From Stropharia rugosoannulata (lineage: Eukaryota; Basidiomycota; Agaricomycetes; Agaricales; Strophariaceae), in contig JANCIK010000004.1 in NCBI GenBank assembly GCA_028532985.1, positions 1,426,001-1,490,000 of the forward strand: a stretch of 64,000 nucleotides of DNA, written 5' to 3'. The translations under genes were made by a program, and so were the position numbers. Under the pieces are notes generated by a model that was given only the letters and a program-made list of their open reading frames with translations, had not been told where the DNA came from and did not search any database. Of the stretch, positions 46,386-57,580 are shown one piece after another. Every line of letters starts with the position of its first letter. Position 1 is the first letter of the stretch.

Positions 46386-48049
46386 TTAGTCTTCTTCCAT
46401 AAGTTCTGCAAGTTCTCGTTCCTCTTCTTCAGTAAGCTCCGAACCCAGAACTTCCGGCTTTGATTCTTTTACTTCCGGGACTGCTACCGGGACTGGAGGA
46501 GGCTGTAGTAGTTCTAAAACAGAATTGAGCCTTTTTTGTTGTTAATAAAATCCAAAAGCACTAACCTGCTAGCCTCCACTTGCGTATTGTCTTGTCCAAA
46601 CTCGCCGTGACGATCCACGGCTCGACGCGAGTTCGCCCGTCGTCTCCAACGTTCTTGCGCATCCATAGGCGGATCGCGGTGATGTCGTGCCAATGCGCGT
46701 TGGCCTCGCTCAGTAGGCGCGGGTCGTCCAACTCGGACACGTCGTACGTGCGCAGCACATCCCCAGACGCAGTGAGCAGGTACGGCTCGCCGAGCCCAGT
46801 CAGCGCCAGCGGGAGGATGGCGCGCACTCCCAGTGCATGCGTAATTGGCTTGGGAGGCTTGGGCACCTCAGGCTGTGGCAGGACCTGCGCCGTCTCGTCG
46901 GCGGATGCTGGAGGAGCAAATTAGCTAGTTACCATCATATTTTAAAACCCCTTCATGGCATGACATAGCGCACCTGTCCATAGGTGTCCCCCTCCGTACC
47001 GCAGCTCATTTATACGCGTTCGGTGGTGATCGAGCGTCTTCGACAGCGTTGCCGTCCAGCGGGGCGCAGACGGCGTGCGGGCGTCGAGGCGCAGGTCCCA
47101 GACCTTGATCACGCCCATAGTATCGCCCGTGTACAGGACAGCAGATGCATCGGACAGCGCCTCGCCGTCAAGGCATTCGACAGGGCGCGTATGCGATGAT
47201 ATCGAGCCAAGGCTGTTTAGCGATCCAGCTGACGCGGGGGCGGATAGATCCCTGATATGATGCGCATTGCGTTGATGTGGTTCATGAGAGACTATGCTAT
47301 ACGACAGCGGGGAGATGCGATGCATACCAGAAGCGCACAATCTTGTCCGAGCCGCCTGATATCAGCAGGCGCAGGCGGGGCAGGACGAGGAAGCTCTTGA
47401 CGAAGTCGCCGTGCGCATTGGGCGTCGACGAAACTTGCTCCGTAGTCTGGCGCAGTGCCAGTCAGGGTCGTTGGTAGTGGCGCATCGGGGACATACATAC
47501 TGTGCTATCCCAGATTCGGATCGACTGTGTAAAGTAATCAGCAGCATGTCCGAGGAGGGTAGGAAGGGGGCCAAACGTACTTTATCCCATGAGCCCGAGA
47601 TCAGCATTGCTTCGTCCCCCGAGCCAGGCACCCCATCGCAGAACGCGATGCATGCCACAGGGCCTGTATGCCCCTTGAACAGCTGCAGCATCTTCCCTGT
47701 CTATGTCCCCGTCGCGATTGTGCATGAGCGCCTAAGCCTCCACAAAGTCGAGGCATCAAAGGACTAAGGCTCACCTCTAAGTCGACCTTGCGCACCACAT
47801 TCGTATTTTCCGCGATCCACGCGACGCCTCCGCGCAGCTCGACAGCGAGCACCTGGCCAGCAAGTTGCAGAGGCTCCCCGAGGGTCTTGGTGCGCTCCGC
47901 CTTCTCTTGTCGCGCCTAGCGGCCATGGATGGGTCAGCGTAAGTTGCCCATGCCGGGCCTAACCAGTACGTCATGGTCGTTGTACGTACCCTTTCAAGGA
48001 TTAAGTGCGCTTCCGACACGAGAAACTTGTCCGATGCTGGGGCGGCCAT
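46386..48049 (-). CDS. WD40-repeat protein, fungal, unnamed
   Basis: A WD40 beta-propeller of about 435 aa. The N-terminal helix reads MAAPASDKFLVSEAHLILER and is followed by LGEPLQLAGQVLAVELRGGV and AWIAENTNVVRKVDLETGKM. WD-type blades include LFKGHTGPVACIAFC, AMLISGSWDKSIRIWD, LLISGGSDKIVRFWDLS, GDTMGVIKVWDLRLDA, and PWIVTASLDKTIRKWRLA. The C-terminus is acidic and Glu-rich (LTEEEERELAELMEED). Six introns are inferred; some of them lie at blade edges. I cannot assign a named complex; the long N-terminal helix and acidic tail may be binding surfaces. It is divergent from PKA's 3' end, with about 850 bp between. Confidence 0.8.
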
Positions 48050-48905
48050 CGTCGAGTAAGTATTGTTGAGAGACGCGTAAGTCGAATAGCTCGCTGATCA
48101 AACCGACTTTTCAGACTTTCCAAAAGTCGATTACGGAACCGTCTAATGCTGTTATCTCGCTGCCGGTGGGTTCACATCTTGGAAACCAATTGACTCTTAA
48201 CCACCTTCGTCCACTGGTGAAATGGCTCAACATATGTAGCCGAAGTCTTCACTTTTAGAAAAGCAGTCACTGCATGAACCGAAATTGACTCGGAGAGAAC
48301 CAAGGATCAGTAACACATATGTGTGTAAACCTTTTTCTTTGTGGCAAAACGATGATTAGTCTTCATCCTGTCCGACTACATTCACAAGCCGATAATTTAT
48401 TGGCAACTGATAGGAATACGGGGAGACGTCTAGCAAAAAGAGGGGAGGGTATCCATGTATGTACCATACAAGGTGCGGTGCTGGACTACTAAGAATACAC
48501 GAGCTGGTTATATAGCTACGAGGCGCAAAAGGGGTCGGGCTACAATCTCGGAGACTGAAATATCAGCAATACGGAATAAGGAAAGGATATATAGATGAAG
48601 GAAGTATAAACACAATGGGAGCGTCGTCGGAGTGGGAAGTTAATAGCAAGAAACATTTTACGAAACATTGGGGCGATACACTGGGTACAGAGCTAAGTCT
48701 GTAATTGGGTAGCAGAAGTTAGGATAGCTATAGAGGCGATGTTTATACATAATTCTGGGGATATAGATCGGTGCTGTTGAATAGCAAATTATGAATCGGA
48801 GAGTTCGATGCCAGAATGAAAGGGCGAGATAGTTGAACGAATGTTGAGGCTAGACCAGAGTCGAGACTTGGACTAGATAAGGAGTGTGGAGTTATTCGTA
48901 GCCGG
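48050..48905. other. Intergenic: WD40 gene promoter and PKA 3' flank
   Basis: About 860 bases between two minus-strand genes. The part from 48560 to 48900 is AT-rich and probably the 3' untranslated region of the kinase gene; open frames there run on from kinase exons without splicing. No other gene is supported. Confidence 0.4.
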
Positions 48906-50317
48906 TCAGAATTCAAGAAACTGATATGCGATTGGGTCGAAGCGTTGCTGGAAAGTCGAACTATGCTCCTGGCCGGTGAGGCCTGGAATTTCCTCTGCGG
49001 GAGGGAGTGGCAGATGCAAGAAATGTCGGGTATCATCAACAGATGACGTGCGAGGAACAATCGGAGCCTAACCAAGTAGATGAAGTGAGAAACTGTTATC
49101 TGTATGTAATGGAAGTCGCAACGTACGTTGATTTCGCGGCGCTCAAGGGCGTCCCAGTCAACACCTTTGAACCAAGGATGGTCAAGAATGTCTTGGGGAC
49201 CACCAATCATGTTACCCAGGCGTTTGGTACGATCCGGGTTAAGGAATGCCTTGATGATATCGCGGGAGAGTCTGTCCATGCTTCTAGGCCAGTGGATATG
49301 ACCATTCAAAATCTTCTCGTAGATACCGTAAGGGGATTCATCAAAGAAAGGAGGATATCCCACTAGCATTTCATAGCAGAGAACACCGCATGCCCACCAG
49401 TCAGCGGCTTTACCGTGACCATCCGACTGAATTATCTCGGGGGCTAGGTATTCAGGAGTCCCGCATAGAGTCCAAGTACGATCGTCCACAATTTTAGCAA
49501 AGCCAAAATCTGTAAGTCGAAGATAGCCACGAGAGTCGAGAAGAAGATTTTCTGGCTTGAGGTCACGATAGATTATGTTGAAGGAGTGAAGGTACTTTAA
49601 AGCAAGAATAATAGTGGCGAGGTAGAAGCGGGTAACGTCCGGAGTGAAGCGCTGCGCGCGGCGGAGGTGGGTGAAGAGCTCGCCGCCGGGGACATAGGAC
49701 ATGAGCATGTACACGTTGAGGCTGTCTTGGAAGGTGGCGAAAAGGTCGACAACGAAAGGGTGGTGGACGCGGGAAAGGATATAACGCTCCGCATTGACAT
49801 GTTCCACCTGGCGAAGTCTAACGATGTCCGTTTTGCGGAGGACCTTGAGCGCGAAATAGCTTTGTGGGCCGGACTGCGAAGACGAGCCGCGATGACGAAC
49901 GAGGAGGACTTTACCAAACGTCCCTGTGCCTGCAAAAAAGGTTCATATGTGGCAGCAATAGAAAATAGATAGTGGCGCACCGAGTGTTCCACGGACTTCG
50001 AAGTCTGCGAGCTTGATCCCTGCGCGCTGCAGATGAACCTGTTCATCCTCGAGGAGACGCTGGGGGCGGGTGGGGGGATGATCCTGGACGCTGTCTATCG
50101 GGCTGATAGCGTCGACGTCCATGAGTTCAGAGGGGATATGGGTGATGTGCTCTGGCTCGCAGGGGGCCGCGCACTGCTCGCCGTCTTTTGCGATGGCGTC
50201 CATGTGCTGTCCAGGCTTGGGGGACAATGGTGGCGTCAGTGGGGCGTCTGGACAGACAACATGGGGCTCGGCCAGTTCGACGGGGAGAGACAGGGAGCGG
50301 GGGGCGATGGAAGCCAT
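48906..50317 (-). CDS. cAMP-dependent protein kinase catalytic subunit
   Basis: An AGC-family Ser/Thr kinase with the PKA signature. The N-terminus (MASIAPRSLSLPVELAEPHV) is about 100 aa, Pro-rich and poorly conserved. The kinase domain has GTGTFGKVLLVRHR, the VAIK-type lysine in YFALKVLRKTDIVR, YRDLKPENLLLD, LTDFGFAK, the activation-loop Thr in RTWTLCGTPEYLAPE, and WWACGVLCYEMLVGYPPF. The C-tail includes FKGVDWDALERREINAPIVP, the turn DDTRHFLHLP, and ends in YQFLEF, a hydrophobic-motif-type FxxF end. Three introns are inferred, one of them (about 115 nt) just before APIVPRTSS. Fungal PKA controls growth, dimorphism and carbon sensing. Copy number cannot be judged here, so TPK numbering is not given. 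Confidence 0.95.
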
Positions 50318-50505
50318 GCTATGGGATACAGGGATAAATAGAGGGAGGGGCGATGGTCGGCGCACTGCGCTGAGGGCCGTGTTGTGGGAGAGGAGCAGTG
50401 GTGCACGCCATATAAACGAGAACCCGCCCATCGACAACTATTGCTTCCCTGTCACAGTCACACATCACTCCCGTTTCATAGTGATCAAATGTCATTCGTT
50501 GCTCT

Positions 50506-51650
50506 TCATATTCCAAATGCAAACGACGCAAGTCCGTACAAGTCAACTATCGTCTTAGCCTCCCCCTCCTCTCCTGCGCCCCCGGCTACATACAAAGGCA
50601 CAAAGTGGTCCTCGCGTGGCTGCGACGCCCGGAACCCTGGGTGCTGCGGCAGTGCCAGCAGCGCGTTCTTGCGCGCGTCCGCCTGCACACGACTCAGTCT
50701 CCGTCCTCCCTGACACGAGCAGCCACTTACCGGTTCGGTCTGGAATGCCTTGTGGATAGCTCTGTCAAAGTCCTTGTGCACCTCCTTTGCCGTGTCTGGC
50801 GCGAACGATGATCGGTCTCGCAGGTTATGGGCAGTCAGCCCGCCTGCTAAGATCAGTATGCCCTCTTCCCTGTCATTTCGTCCGTTAGTTTCAACTTGAC
50901 GACGCGTTATTGCCAATTCCTCCCACCGTAGTTTCGCGACCGCCTTGCCGACTTCCCAGTTCGTCTTCGGGTCCAGGCTCGAGTCAATAGACACTTGTAC
51001 AATTGGTATATTGCTAAACTCCTCGCCAAACATAATTCGGAATGGCACAAATACGCCATGGTCTAATCCTGGACCTTGGAAACCACGTCCATCCTCACCA
51101 CGAGGCTCAGTCACAGGCGTAGTTCGCGCTTTATGTCCAGCCTTCAGGTGTTGCAATTAAGCCAGCAATCGTCAATATGTCCACCTGAAACGGCTTACCT
51201 GTCGGTACAGCTCAACGACACGCTGCGCAAGTGCAGAGTCGCCCCGTGATTTGAATTTAAGTTGGTACAACTCTGGGGGAAAGCCGTAATAATCCATCAA
51301 TAGGGGGTTCTCAGCGTAATCAGTCACTGTTGAGATGTCTGTCAGAGGTTTTTCGTTAATCAAATAGTAGTGTAACCCTCGCCTAAGCGTTCTGTCATTG
51401 TCTCCCAGTGCGCACTGAACACGACAATACCTTTCGGCTTATACTTCTCCAGCAAAATGGGCCCAAAGTCTTTCAAGAATCTGGCGAGGGGCCCGTTTTG
51501 CCCTTGATATCCCGCTAAACCACCTGCACCAGCCTGAGGGGGAAATGCCAGCATCGGAGATCCATGAGCAAAGAAGAATGCGGGAATCTTTTCTGGGGTA
51601 GATGGCAGGCTGTTAAGGGCATGTTTCCAGTCTACTGGCGACGCAGACAT
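50506..51650 (-). CDS. DODA/LigB-type extradiol ring-opening dioxygenase
   Basis: A class III extradiol dioxygenase of the 4,5-DOPA dioxygenase (DODA) branch. The product of about 280 aa begins MSASPVDWKHALNSLPSTPE. Metal-binding His residues are in AFFFAHGSPMLAF, VFSAHWETMTERL and LDHGVFVPFRIMFGEEF, with a further HFVPLYVAGGA near the end. The domain reads on through NIPIVQVSIDSSLDPKTNWE to the C-terminus TIVDLYGLASFAFGI. Three introns are inferred: near 51350, 51170 and a 48-nt one at about 50700 that is in frame and stop-free. The reaction could be cleavage of a catechol such as DOPA, as in betalain-related fungal enzymes, but the substrate is not shown by the sequence. A hydrophobic upstream frame (to 51830) probably is leader, since a TATA-like box lies just beyond it. 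Confidence 0.88.
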
Positions 51651-51858
51651 GTTGGCGATCGGTTGGGTGGAACTCTGACGCGTTGAGGTACTGAAGATCC
51701 TTGAGAAGGAAGTGAGGATATTTAAGCGAACCAGGTCGTTATTATAACAAGATAAGATGACTGCAGAGAGTAGCGTCAGCAACAGGAAATGAGTAATGCC
51801 TGTGCAGCCAAATTGCACTTGTTGAAGCATGCAATCAGAGCTAGAAAGCGCGCAGATC

Positions 51859-51866
51859 TTTATATA
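51859..51866 (-). promoter_or_regulatory. TATA-like box upstream of the dioxygenase
   Basis: On the minus strand the bases read TATATAAA, about 210 bp upstream of the chosen start codon and about 30 bp upstream of an in-frame ATG at 51830. If it works as a TATA box, transcription would begin near 51830, giving a leader of roughly 180 nt. Confidence 0.4.
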
Positions 51867-52231
51867 GACCACTTTATCATACGCTGACTCAGTGATGAGC
51901 AAATGACACATTGCCCACTGGTCAGCACATAAGCCAGGGGTCTACTTTGCTTGAAATATCGTTTTCTTTACTTCAGCATATGATATGGTGTTAAGGCATA
52001 TCAGGACACATCCCTAATAGCCACTACGAGATGGAAAGGCTAAAATGGGCTAAGCGACACTGTGGGGAATGCTTGTACCTCCGCCGGTCATCGGCCGGCC
52101 GGCTGCACTGCTCAATTGTGGCACGCTCATTAGGTCACATCCTTCCAACTCGACACACAAGCCCGCGTCAGCAGTACTGCTGCCGTTTCATTCTCCATAC
52201 TCGCATATCGAGTATTTCAGCACTCAAATCT

Positions 52232-53595
52232 ATGTCGCTTCGACCAGGCGTGGGCGGATGGCTGCAGGGAAAGACAGTGCGCAAGGGAGGCAATTTATCG
52301 TCGTCCAACACGCGTTCGTCGACCCCGCAGGGCGTGCAGAGTACGTCCACGACCATATTTGGTGGAGGTGTAAAGGATGCATCCGGGAGGACCTCAGAGT
52401 ACTACGTGCGTTTCCATGTTATTGGATGACCTCGCGCCCTCATGCTGTTTTTAAATCTCTTCTAGTCTATGGATGATCAATGTCCCGTATGCAAGAGTGA
52501 CAGATACCTGAACCCGAAGTTGCGGCTGCTCGTTAGCTCGTGCTATCACAAAATGTTAATTTCATTTTCCTTATTGCTCTGCCGCGAACAATTACTTTAA
52601 CGATTGAACAGGTGTGAATCGTGCATCGACAGGCTGTTCACGTTGGGTCCGGCCCCGTGTCCAATTTGCAACAAGATCCTTCGCAAACTCGCATTCACCC
52701 CACAAACGTTTGAAGATCTCACTGTAGAAAAGGAAGTCGCCGTGCGACGGCGTATTGCGAAAGAGTGAGTGGGTTATATGCGTGTGCTGCTTGCATGCTC
52801 ATTCAGTTTTGCAGATTCAATAAAAGACGCGATGACTTTCCGGACTTGCGGTTGTATAATGACTATTTGGAAGAAGTAGAGGATATCAGTAAGGATGTCG
52901 TCTCGTTCTCAGAACTGTGTACTCATCTATAACCAGCCTTTAATCTTATCAACGAAATTGACATACCCCAGACTGAAGCACGCATAGCAGCCTACCGCGC
53001 AGAGAATGCGGCCCTAATCGAACTTAACATTCAGAGAGAAGAAGCCTACGCGCAGACGCTGCGTGAACAAGAAGATGCAGAACGGCGCGAACGGGAGTTC
53101 CGCGCCTCCCAGCTTCGACGCGAGGAGGAAGAAGAGCGCGAGGAGCGCGAAAAGGAAAAGCGCGAAATCATAGATAAACTCGAGACTAGCGACAAGAACG
53201 CCGCAAAGGTCATTGCAAAAAGCAGAGCAAATGCGCTTCGTCGCACGTCTGCCAGGGCATCCACCAATGTTGTACACAGTAATGCAAAACTACTGCGTAC
53301 CCGGGCGGCGAAGGATATACCCGACATTCCCCATGTTCCGTTCAAGGATAATTACTACGGCTATGAGGATCTCTATCAGTTGCGGCCGGGTGGTTATGAT
53401 GACTTCTTCAGCGAAGCTGTCCGGAAGGATCGTGAGGGCATTATGAGGGCAGGTGGATATAAAATTGAAGAGGCCTGGGACAGAGCTCTAAGTTATGCCG
53501 TGGCAGACTTAGATCTACCTCCTCTGACTGGAATCACAACTAACAATGCAGCAGTGAAGAGTACTCCAGAAGATGTTGTGATGGCTGCAGTATAG
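52232..53595 (+). CDS. TFB3: TFIIH/CAK subunit Tfb3 (MAT1)
   Basis: Tfb3/MAT1 is the RING-finger assembly factor of the CDK-activating kinase and links it to core TFIIH. The start MSLRPGVGGWLQGKTVRKGG is a Gly/Ser-rich leader. The RING finger has CPVCKSDRYLNPKLRLLVSS, then CYHKMCESCIDRLFTLGP and CPICNKILRKLAFTPQTFED. The MAT1 middle has DFPDLRLYNDYLEEVEDITF and NEIDIPQTEARIAAYRAENA. A long Glu/Arg-rich coiled coil follows (REEEEEREEREKEKREIIDK). The C-terminal region (GYEDLYQLRPGGYDDFFSEA, GGYKIEEAWDRALSYAVADL) is shared with fungal homologues. Four introns are inferred. The start is the ATG in the GGWLQGK block; an earlier ATG at 52031 lies in another frame. Confidence 0.95.
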
Positions 53596-53706
53596 AAAAG
53601 TATAATGGAATTATTGTGTATTATCTAGTTTATTTTACAGGGGTACATGTACATATAAGAACGAACAGCAAGATAGTAATGTAGACCTAGACGTATGTAA
53701 ATATTG

Positions 53707-55616
53707 TCATGATATTTTGATGCTGGTGACTTGTTTCCTGTCGTTTCTCTCTTTCTCCGATAGCGGTGCGGACATCGGAAAGTACAAGATTTGATACTGT
53801 TTTTTCTTTCTGGTAAAACGATGAATTTGTTTCATTGGACGTGGTGGTATAATGTTAGGTGGGACGTACTCCAATTTCTTGGGTTCCAATCGGAACCTTT
53901 TCACTATTGAGTACAGGTCAACATCTGAATTTATTCCAACTTTTTGCAAACTGCTCTTCAAGGGTGACAAAATCCTACAGGACTCTGTCGAGGTCGAGGC
54001 TTTATTGTTCTCGTCTAGAGAATATGACTTGTCGTTCATATGGCCCCCGGACCGTTTGCGCTTCAGACCGCATAGTCCCATCTCAGGAATTATTGCTAGA
54101 GTGCAGAATGAGTTAAAAACAAGTTCAGATAAAAAAGAAGGGGAATAGACCTGGCGGGGAAGATAGTGTTTTACCGCACTCTGGCATAGCAAGATTCCTG
54201 ACCTGGGTATTTGGAGAACTAGCAATGTTTTTTAGTATAACTTTCGCAATTGAAAGATATAGCCTCACAAAGCAGGATCGAAAACTAAGAGGTTAGTTGC
54301 CCCCTTCTGATCAATCTCATATCCTACCACAGTCCTAGAATGTCCGTCATGTTGCAGGATAAGCGGCATTCTCTGTGTATCCACTATGGAGGACCCTTTC
54401 AAGGAATCGAAGGCGTTACTACTTCTTTCTTGATTCAATTTCGGTGTAAAATATTCCACCACCCAGTTGACTAGCGCGTCTATAGAAGACAGAATATAAG
54501 AATTAGACATTACATTATTTATAGCAAAATGGAAAGGATCGGCTTGCCTTTGGTTTTATCTCTGAGGTCGAAGTCCACAAGTTGGGCTCTACAATTTTCA
54601 TCGGTAAGCAAGCCTTTCGAGAAAGTTAATTGCTTGCACTGACGGTATTCGTCGTGATACAAATGCCACCCAGATGTCTAGAAAGTTTGAATATGATTGG
54701 ATTTCAATGTTCCTCAATATACAACCAACCTGCTGTTCCAATCCATTTCCGAGTACCGATAAGCTTTTGCAGATCTTTCTTGCCTTCTGCGTCGAACCCT
54801 GCTCGAGCCATTCAGTTTAAGATGAATGTTATTAAGGTAAGTTATAGACCTTCAGCCCATGCATCTTCAATCCACGACTGAAGGTTGCGAACACTAGGTG
54901 GCAACGGGGATTCGAGTAGGGGGGCATAATTAGGTTGCTCCTGTTGCTTCATAAGACAGGCACAGGCCATAAGGAAATTTCGGTAACTTGACGAACCATG
55001 TCATTGAGCGTCTGGGAAAAAAAACGAGTATGAAGAGACACACCCACAGCCCCAGTTTGCGTCCCAAATTTCGCGATGTATAAGGACTGCATCTTCGCGG
55101 CAAAGCGCAGCTCGCCTTACGTTTCCACGATTGTGACCTTTTATGAGACCTCTTTTAAGAACGTGAATTAATCCTGTTAAGTGATTGTTCTGTCAGCCAT
55201 CCTCCCGACATAAAAATGATATTTACCAGGTACGTGGTTCCGGGGCGGCGTAGATTTCAATCCAGTATGCCAAAAGTTGTCCGTTTCTTTGACTCCCAGG
55301 CGGGGCTTCTTAGGTTTGGAAGCGCTCGACTTGTCATTCCCTCTGAAAGTGTGACTCCAGGAAGATTTCGATGACCCTGCCATGCTCTCCAAATCAATTG
55401 GAGCCCAACGAGAGCCTAATAAAAGAAATAGTTCAAAATATGTTTGGTAGTCACAAAAAGTAGAAAGTGCGAGAAACCTTCTTCCGTCATCGTTGAATTG
55501 CTGTCGTCCAGATGTTGTTCGTAATGCAGTTCGCGCTTCGATATAGGAAGGCTCGCAAGGTCAAGACTACAAAACGAGCAGAGGAACAAGGTTTGGTCTA
55601 GACCAGCCGGTGGCAT
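53707..55616 (-). CDS. ZUFSP/Mug105-type peptidase (C78 family)
   Basis: A papain-like cysteine peptidase of the C78 family; ZUFSP/ZUP1 and fission yeast Mug105 are K63-linked deubiquitinases. The N-terminus has one C2H2-type finger: LFLCSFCSLDLASL, then HYEQHL. Peptidase blocks are NRGNVRRAALCREDAVLIHR, NWGCGYRNFLMACACLMKQQ with the catalytic Cys, and LIGTRKWIGTADLWVAF. Further blocks are AQLVDFDLRDKTK, DALVNWVVEYF, LILQHDGHSRTVVGYE with the catalytic His, and LLVFDPAL with the Asp. The C-terminus is QYQILYFPMSAPLSEKERND then RKQVTSIKIS. About nine introns are inferred. The join after FDPAL is the least certain: the intron there may be about 275 nt, ending at 53978. An in-frame 60-nt intron follows about 100 bases later. 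Confidence 0.85.
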
Positions 55617-55923
55617 GTTGATTTCGAATGATTTCGAGAGCCAGGAGAGAATTTCAAAGGTATAGACGAGTATATATGTATTACGTGGATACTCTCTATC
55701 CAGTAAATGTGTAGTTGTGATTGATGGGCGTTGCAGGGGGAAGGACTATCAAGCTACTCGTAAGCGGCACTGACTCGCAGGAACTAAGGCAAGTTAACTT
55801 CAAGTTAACTTTCTAATTTAACTTTCGAGCGATGCCTGTCATTTAAGTAGGTCAGGTGACTTTAAGGACCTTAGCGGCGGACGCGCGTCCCGTAGTCCCT
55901 TCAATTACATCTTCTTCCCAACC
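55617..55923. other. Divergent intergenic region, peptidase / proteasome alpha4
   Basis: About 307 bases. It contains a tandem 11-bp duplication CAAGTTAACTT at 55790-55811, followed by a near copy TTCTAATTTAACTTTC. These may be promoter elements for the proteasome gene. Confidence 0.4.
55790..55811. repeat. Tandem 11-bp repeat
   Basis: Two exact adjacent copies of CAAGTTAACTT, with a shorter related AT-rich string after them, lie about 115 bp upstream of the proteasome subunit start codon. Confidence 0.6.
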
Positions 55924-57141
55924 ATGTCCAGATCCTACGATCGCGGTAATGCTTATTGCTCTACGTGGTAGCAGTCATTGACGAAAATATTGCACTGTAG
56001 CGCTTACTGTTTTCTCTCCGGACGGTCACTTATTCCAGGTTTGTTCCCCCGGTTGTCATCACGCCTCGCTTTATTGAATGCAAGATCGTACAGGTGGAAT
56101 ATGCCAACGAGGCAGTTAGAAAGGGCACATGTGCTGTAATTGCCACATCTTCTCCCTTTATCTTTCTATATACTAACAGTATCCAGGTCGGTGTGCGAGG
56201 CAAAGATGTCGTGGTACTTGGTGTGGAGAAGAAATCGATCCTCCAGCTCCAGGATCCTCGAACGGTCCGAAAAGTAGTCATGCTGGACGATCATATTTGC
56301 CTGGCTTTTGCTGGTACGTACACGAAGTCATGGAGGCGCTACGCACTAATCGTTTGTCCTGCAGGTTTAACAGCAGATGGTCGCGTTCTAATCGATAAAG
56401 CGCGCATAGAATGCCAAAGCCATCGTCTCACAGTCGAAGATCCTGTAACAGTAGAGTATATCACCAGGCATATTGCTGGAATCCAACAAGTAAGGCATGC
56501 TATTGGCACGATCTTGGCTTCGACTGAACTTACCTTCCGTAGAAATACACCCAGTCTGGAGGTGTTAGGCCATTTGGAATTGCCACGCTCCTCGTTGGAT
56601 TTGACCCACATGATACCAAACCCCGCTTATACCAAACGGAACCTAGTGGAATCTATAGCGCATGGAAGGTGCGTCTAGAATGACATCATTGTTCATAATC
56701 TCGATTGAAGGGTTACCTTAGGCCAATGCTATTGGACGTTCCTCAAAGACTGTACGGGAATTCTTGGAGAAGAACCACAAAGACGACATGACGCGAGAAG
56801 AAAGCATCAAGCTTACCGTCAAGAGTTTGTTGGAGGTTGTTCAAACTGGAGCCAAGAATATTGAAATCAGTGTCATGGAAAGCTATGGCAAGGTTACGGT
56901 ACGGTGCCTATATTTATGGTGTTCAAGAGCCTATCTAATCATCAGAAAGAATTTGGATCTGTCTGAAATTGAAACCATCGTTGCGGAGATCGAGAGGGAG
57001 AAGGAAGCGGGTTAGTACCCCTCGTCCACGTTTAAATCGATTTCTACTAACGCTCTTCGTACAGAGGCTGAACGGAAGCGTTCACGGCTGGCTGCAACGG
57101 CAGCTGGTCAAGCTGCTATGACACAACGAACTGGAGAGTAA
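55924..57141 (+). CDS. PRE6: 20S proteasome subunit alpha4 (Pre6/PSMA7)
   Basis: One of the seven alpha subunits that form the outer rings of the 20S core. The start [20 protein letters not shown], with the YDR..TVFSPDG motif, and [20 protein letters not shown] are the alpha-subunit signature. [40 protein letters not shown] and [17 protein letters not shown] identify alpha4. The middle exon after a long intron reads [20 protein letters not shown]. The C-terminus carries [20 protein letters not shown] then RTGE, the Lys/Arg-rich tail usual for this subunit. Six introns are inferred. The start is the ATG before SRSYDRA. Confidence 0.95.
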
Positions 57142-57580
57142 ATGAGCCCTGTATTTGACTGTGTATTGTAGCAAATTAATTTTCTTTCTCGATATCAATG
57201 CCATTGCAGGGGCTCCATCTGGCTCCATGCGCACTGCGTCAACACCGCGCCGGAGAGTAGTCAACCAACAGTCATCTATACAGGTGCGCGTCCCTAATGC
57301 AATGACAGCTGGACGCCCCGGGTCAAACACAGTTAATGAATTCGAAAAATCTTATGTAGTGTGCATGGTCATTTTACAGACCAGAGAATATGATGGAGTA
57401 TGTACTACTACATAGTACATACAACTGAATGTTACAAGAATGTTATCAAGTTACGTCCAAGTTACGTCAGCCTGCTTTAATTGATTTAGGAGACGTGTCG
57501 CGTGGTGACACGGGTTTCCGTTATATCAAGTCGCTCCGACTTCCAATTGGTCGCGCACAAGTCGCGCCCATTCTTACCCG
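57142..57580. other. Intergenic: PRE6 3' flank and ARF-GEF promoter
   Basis: About 440 bases. An 86-codon open frame (57155-57415) has no family features. A tandem 11-bp repeat CAAGTTACGTC at 57447-57468 lies about 115 bp before the ARF-GEF start codon and contains the CRE-like core TTACGTCA in its second copy. Confidence 0.4.
57447..57468. repeat. Tandem 11-bp repeat with CRE-like core
   Basis: Two exact adjacent copies of CAAGTTACGTC upstream of the ARF-GEF gene. The second copy extends to TTACGTCA, a bZIP/CRE-type octamer (one base from TGACGTCA). It differs in three positions from the CAAGTTAACTT pair upstream of PRE6. Confidence 0.6.

Noticed and set aside
51660..51830. Upstream in-frame extension of the dioxygenase with a hydrophobic stretch
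   Set aside because: A TATA-like box lies only about 30 bp upstream of that ATG, so most transcripts would start at or after it; family members start near MSASP.
57155..57415. 86-codon open frame downstream of PRE6
   Set aside because: No motif, no splice support, and it overlaps the expected 3' untranslated region of PRE6.
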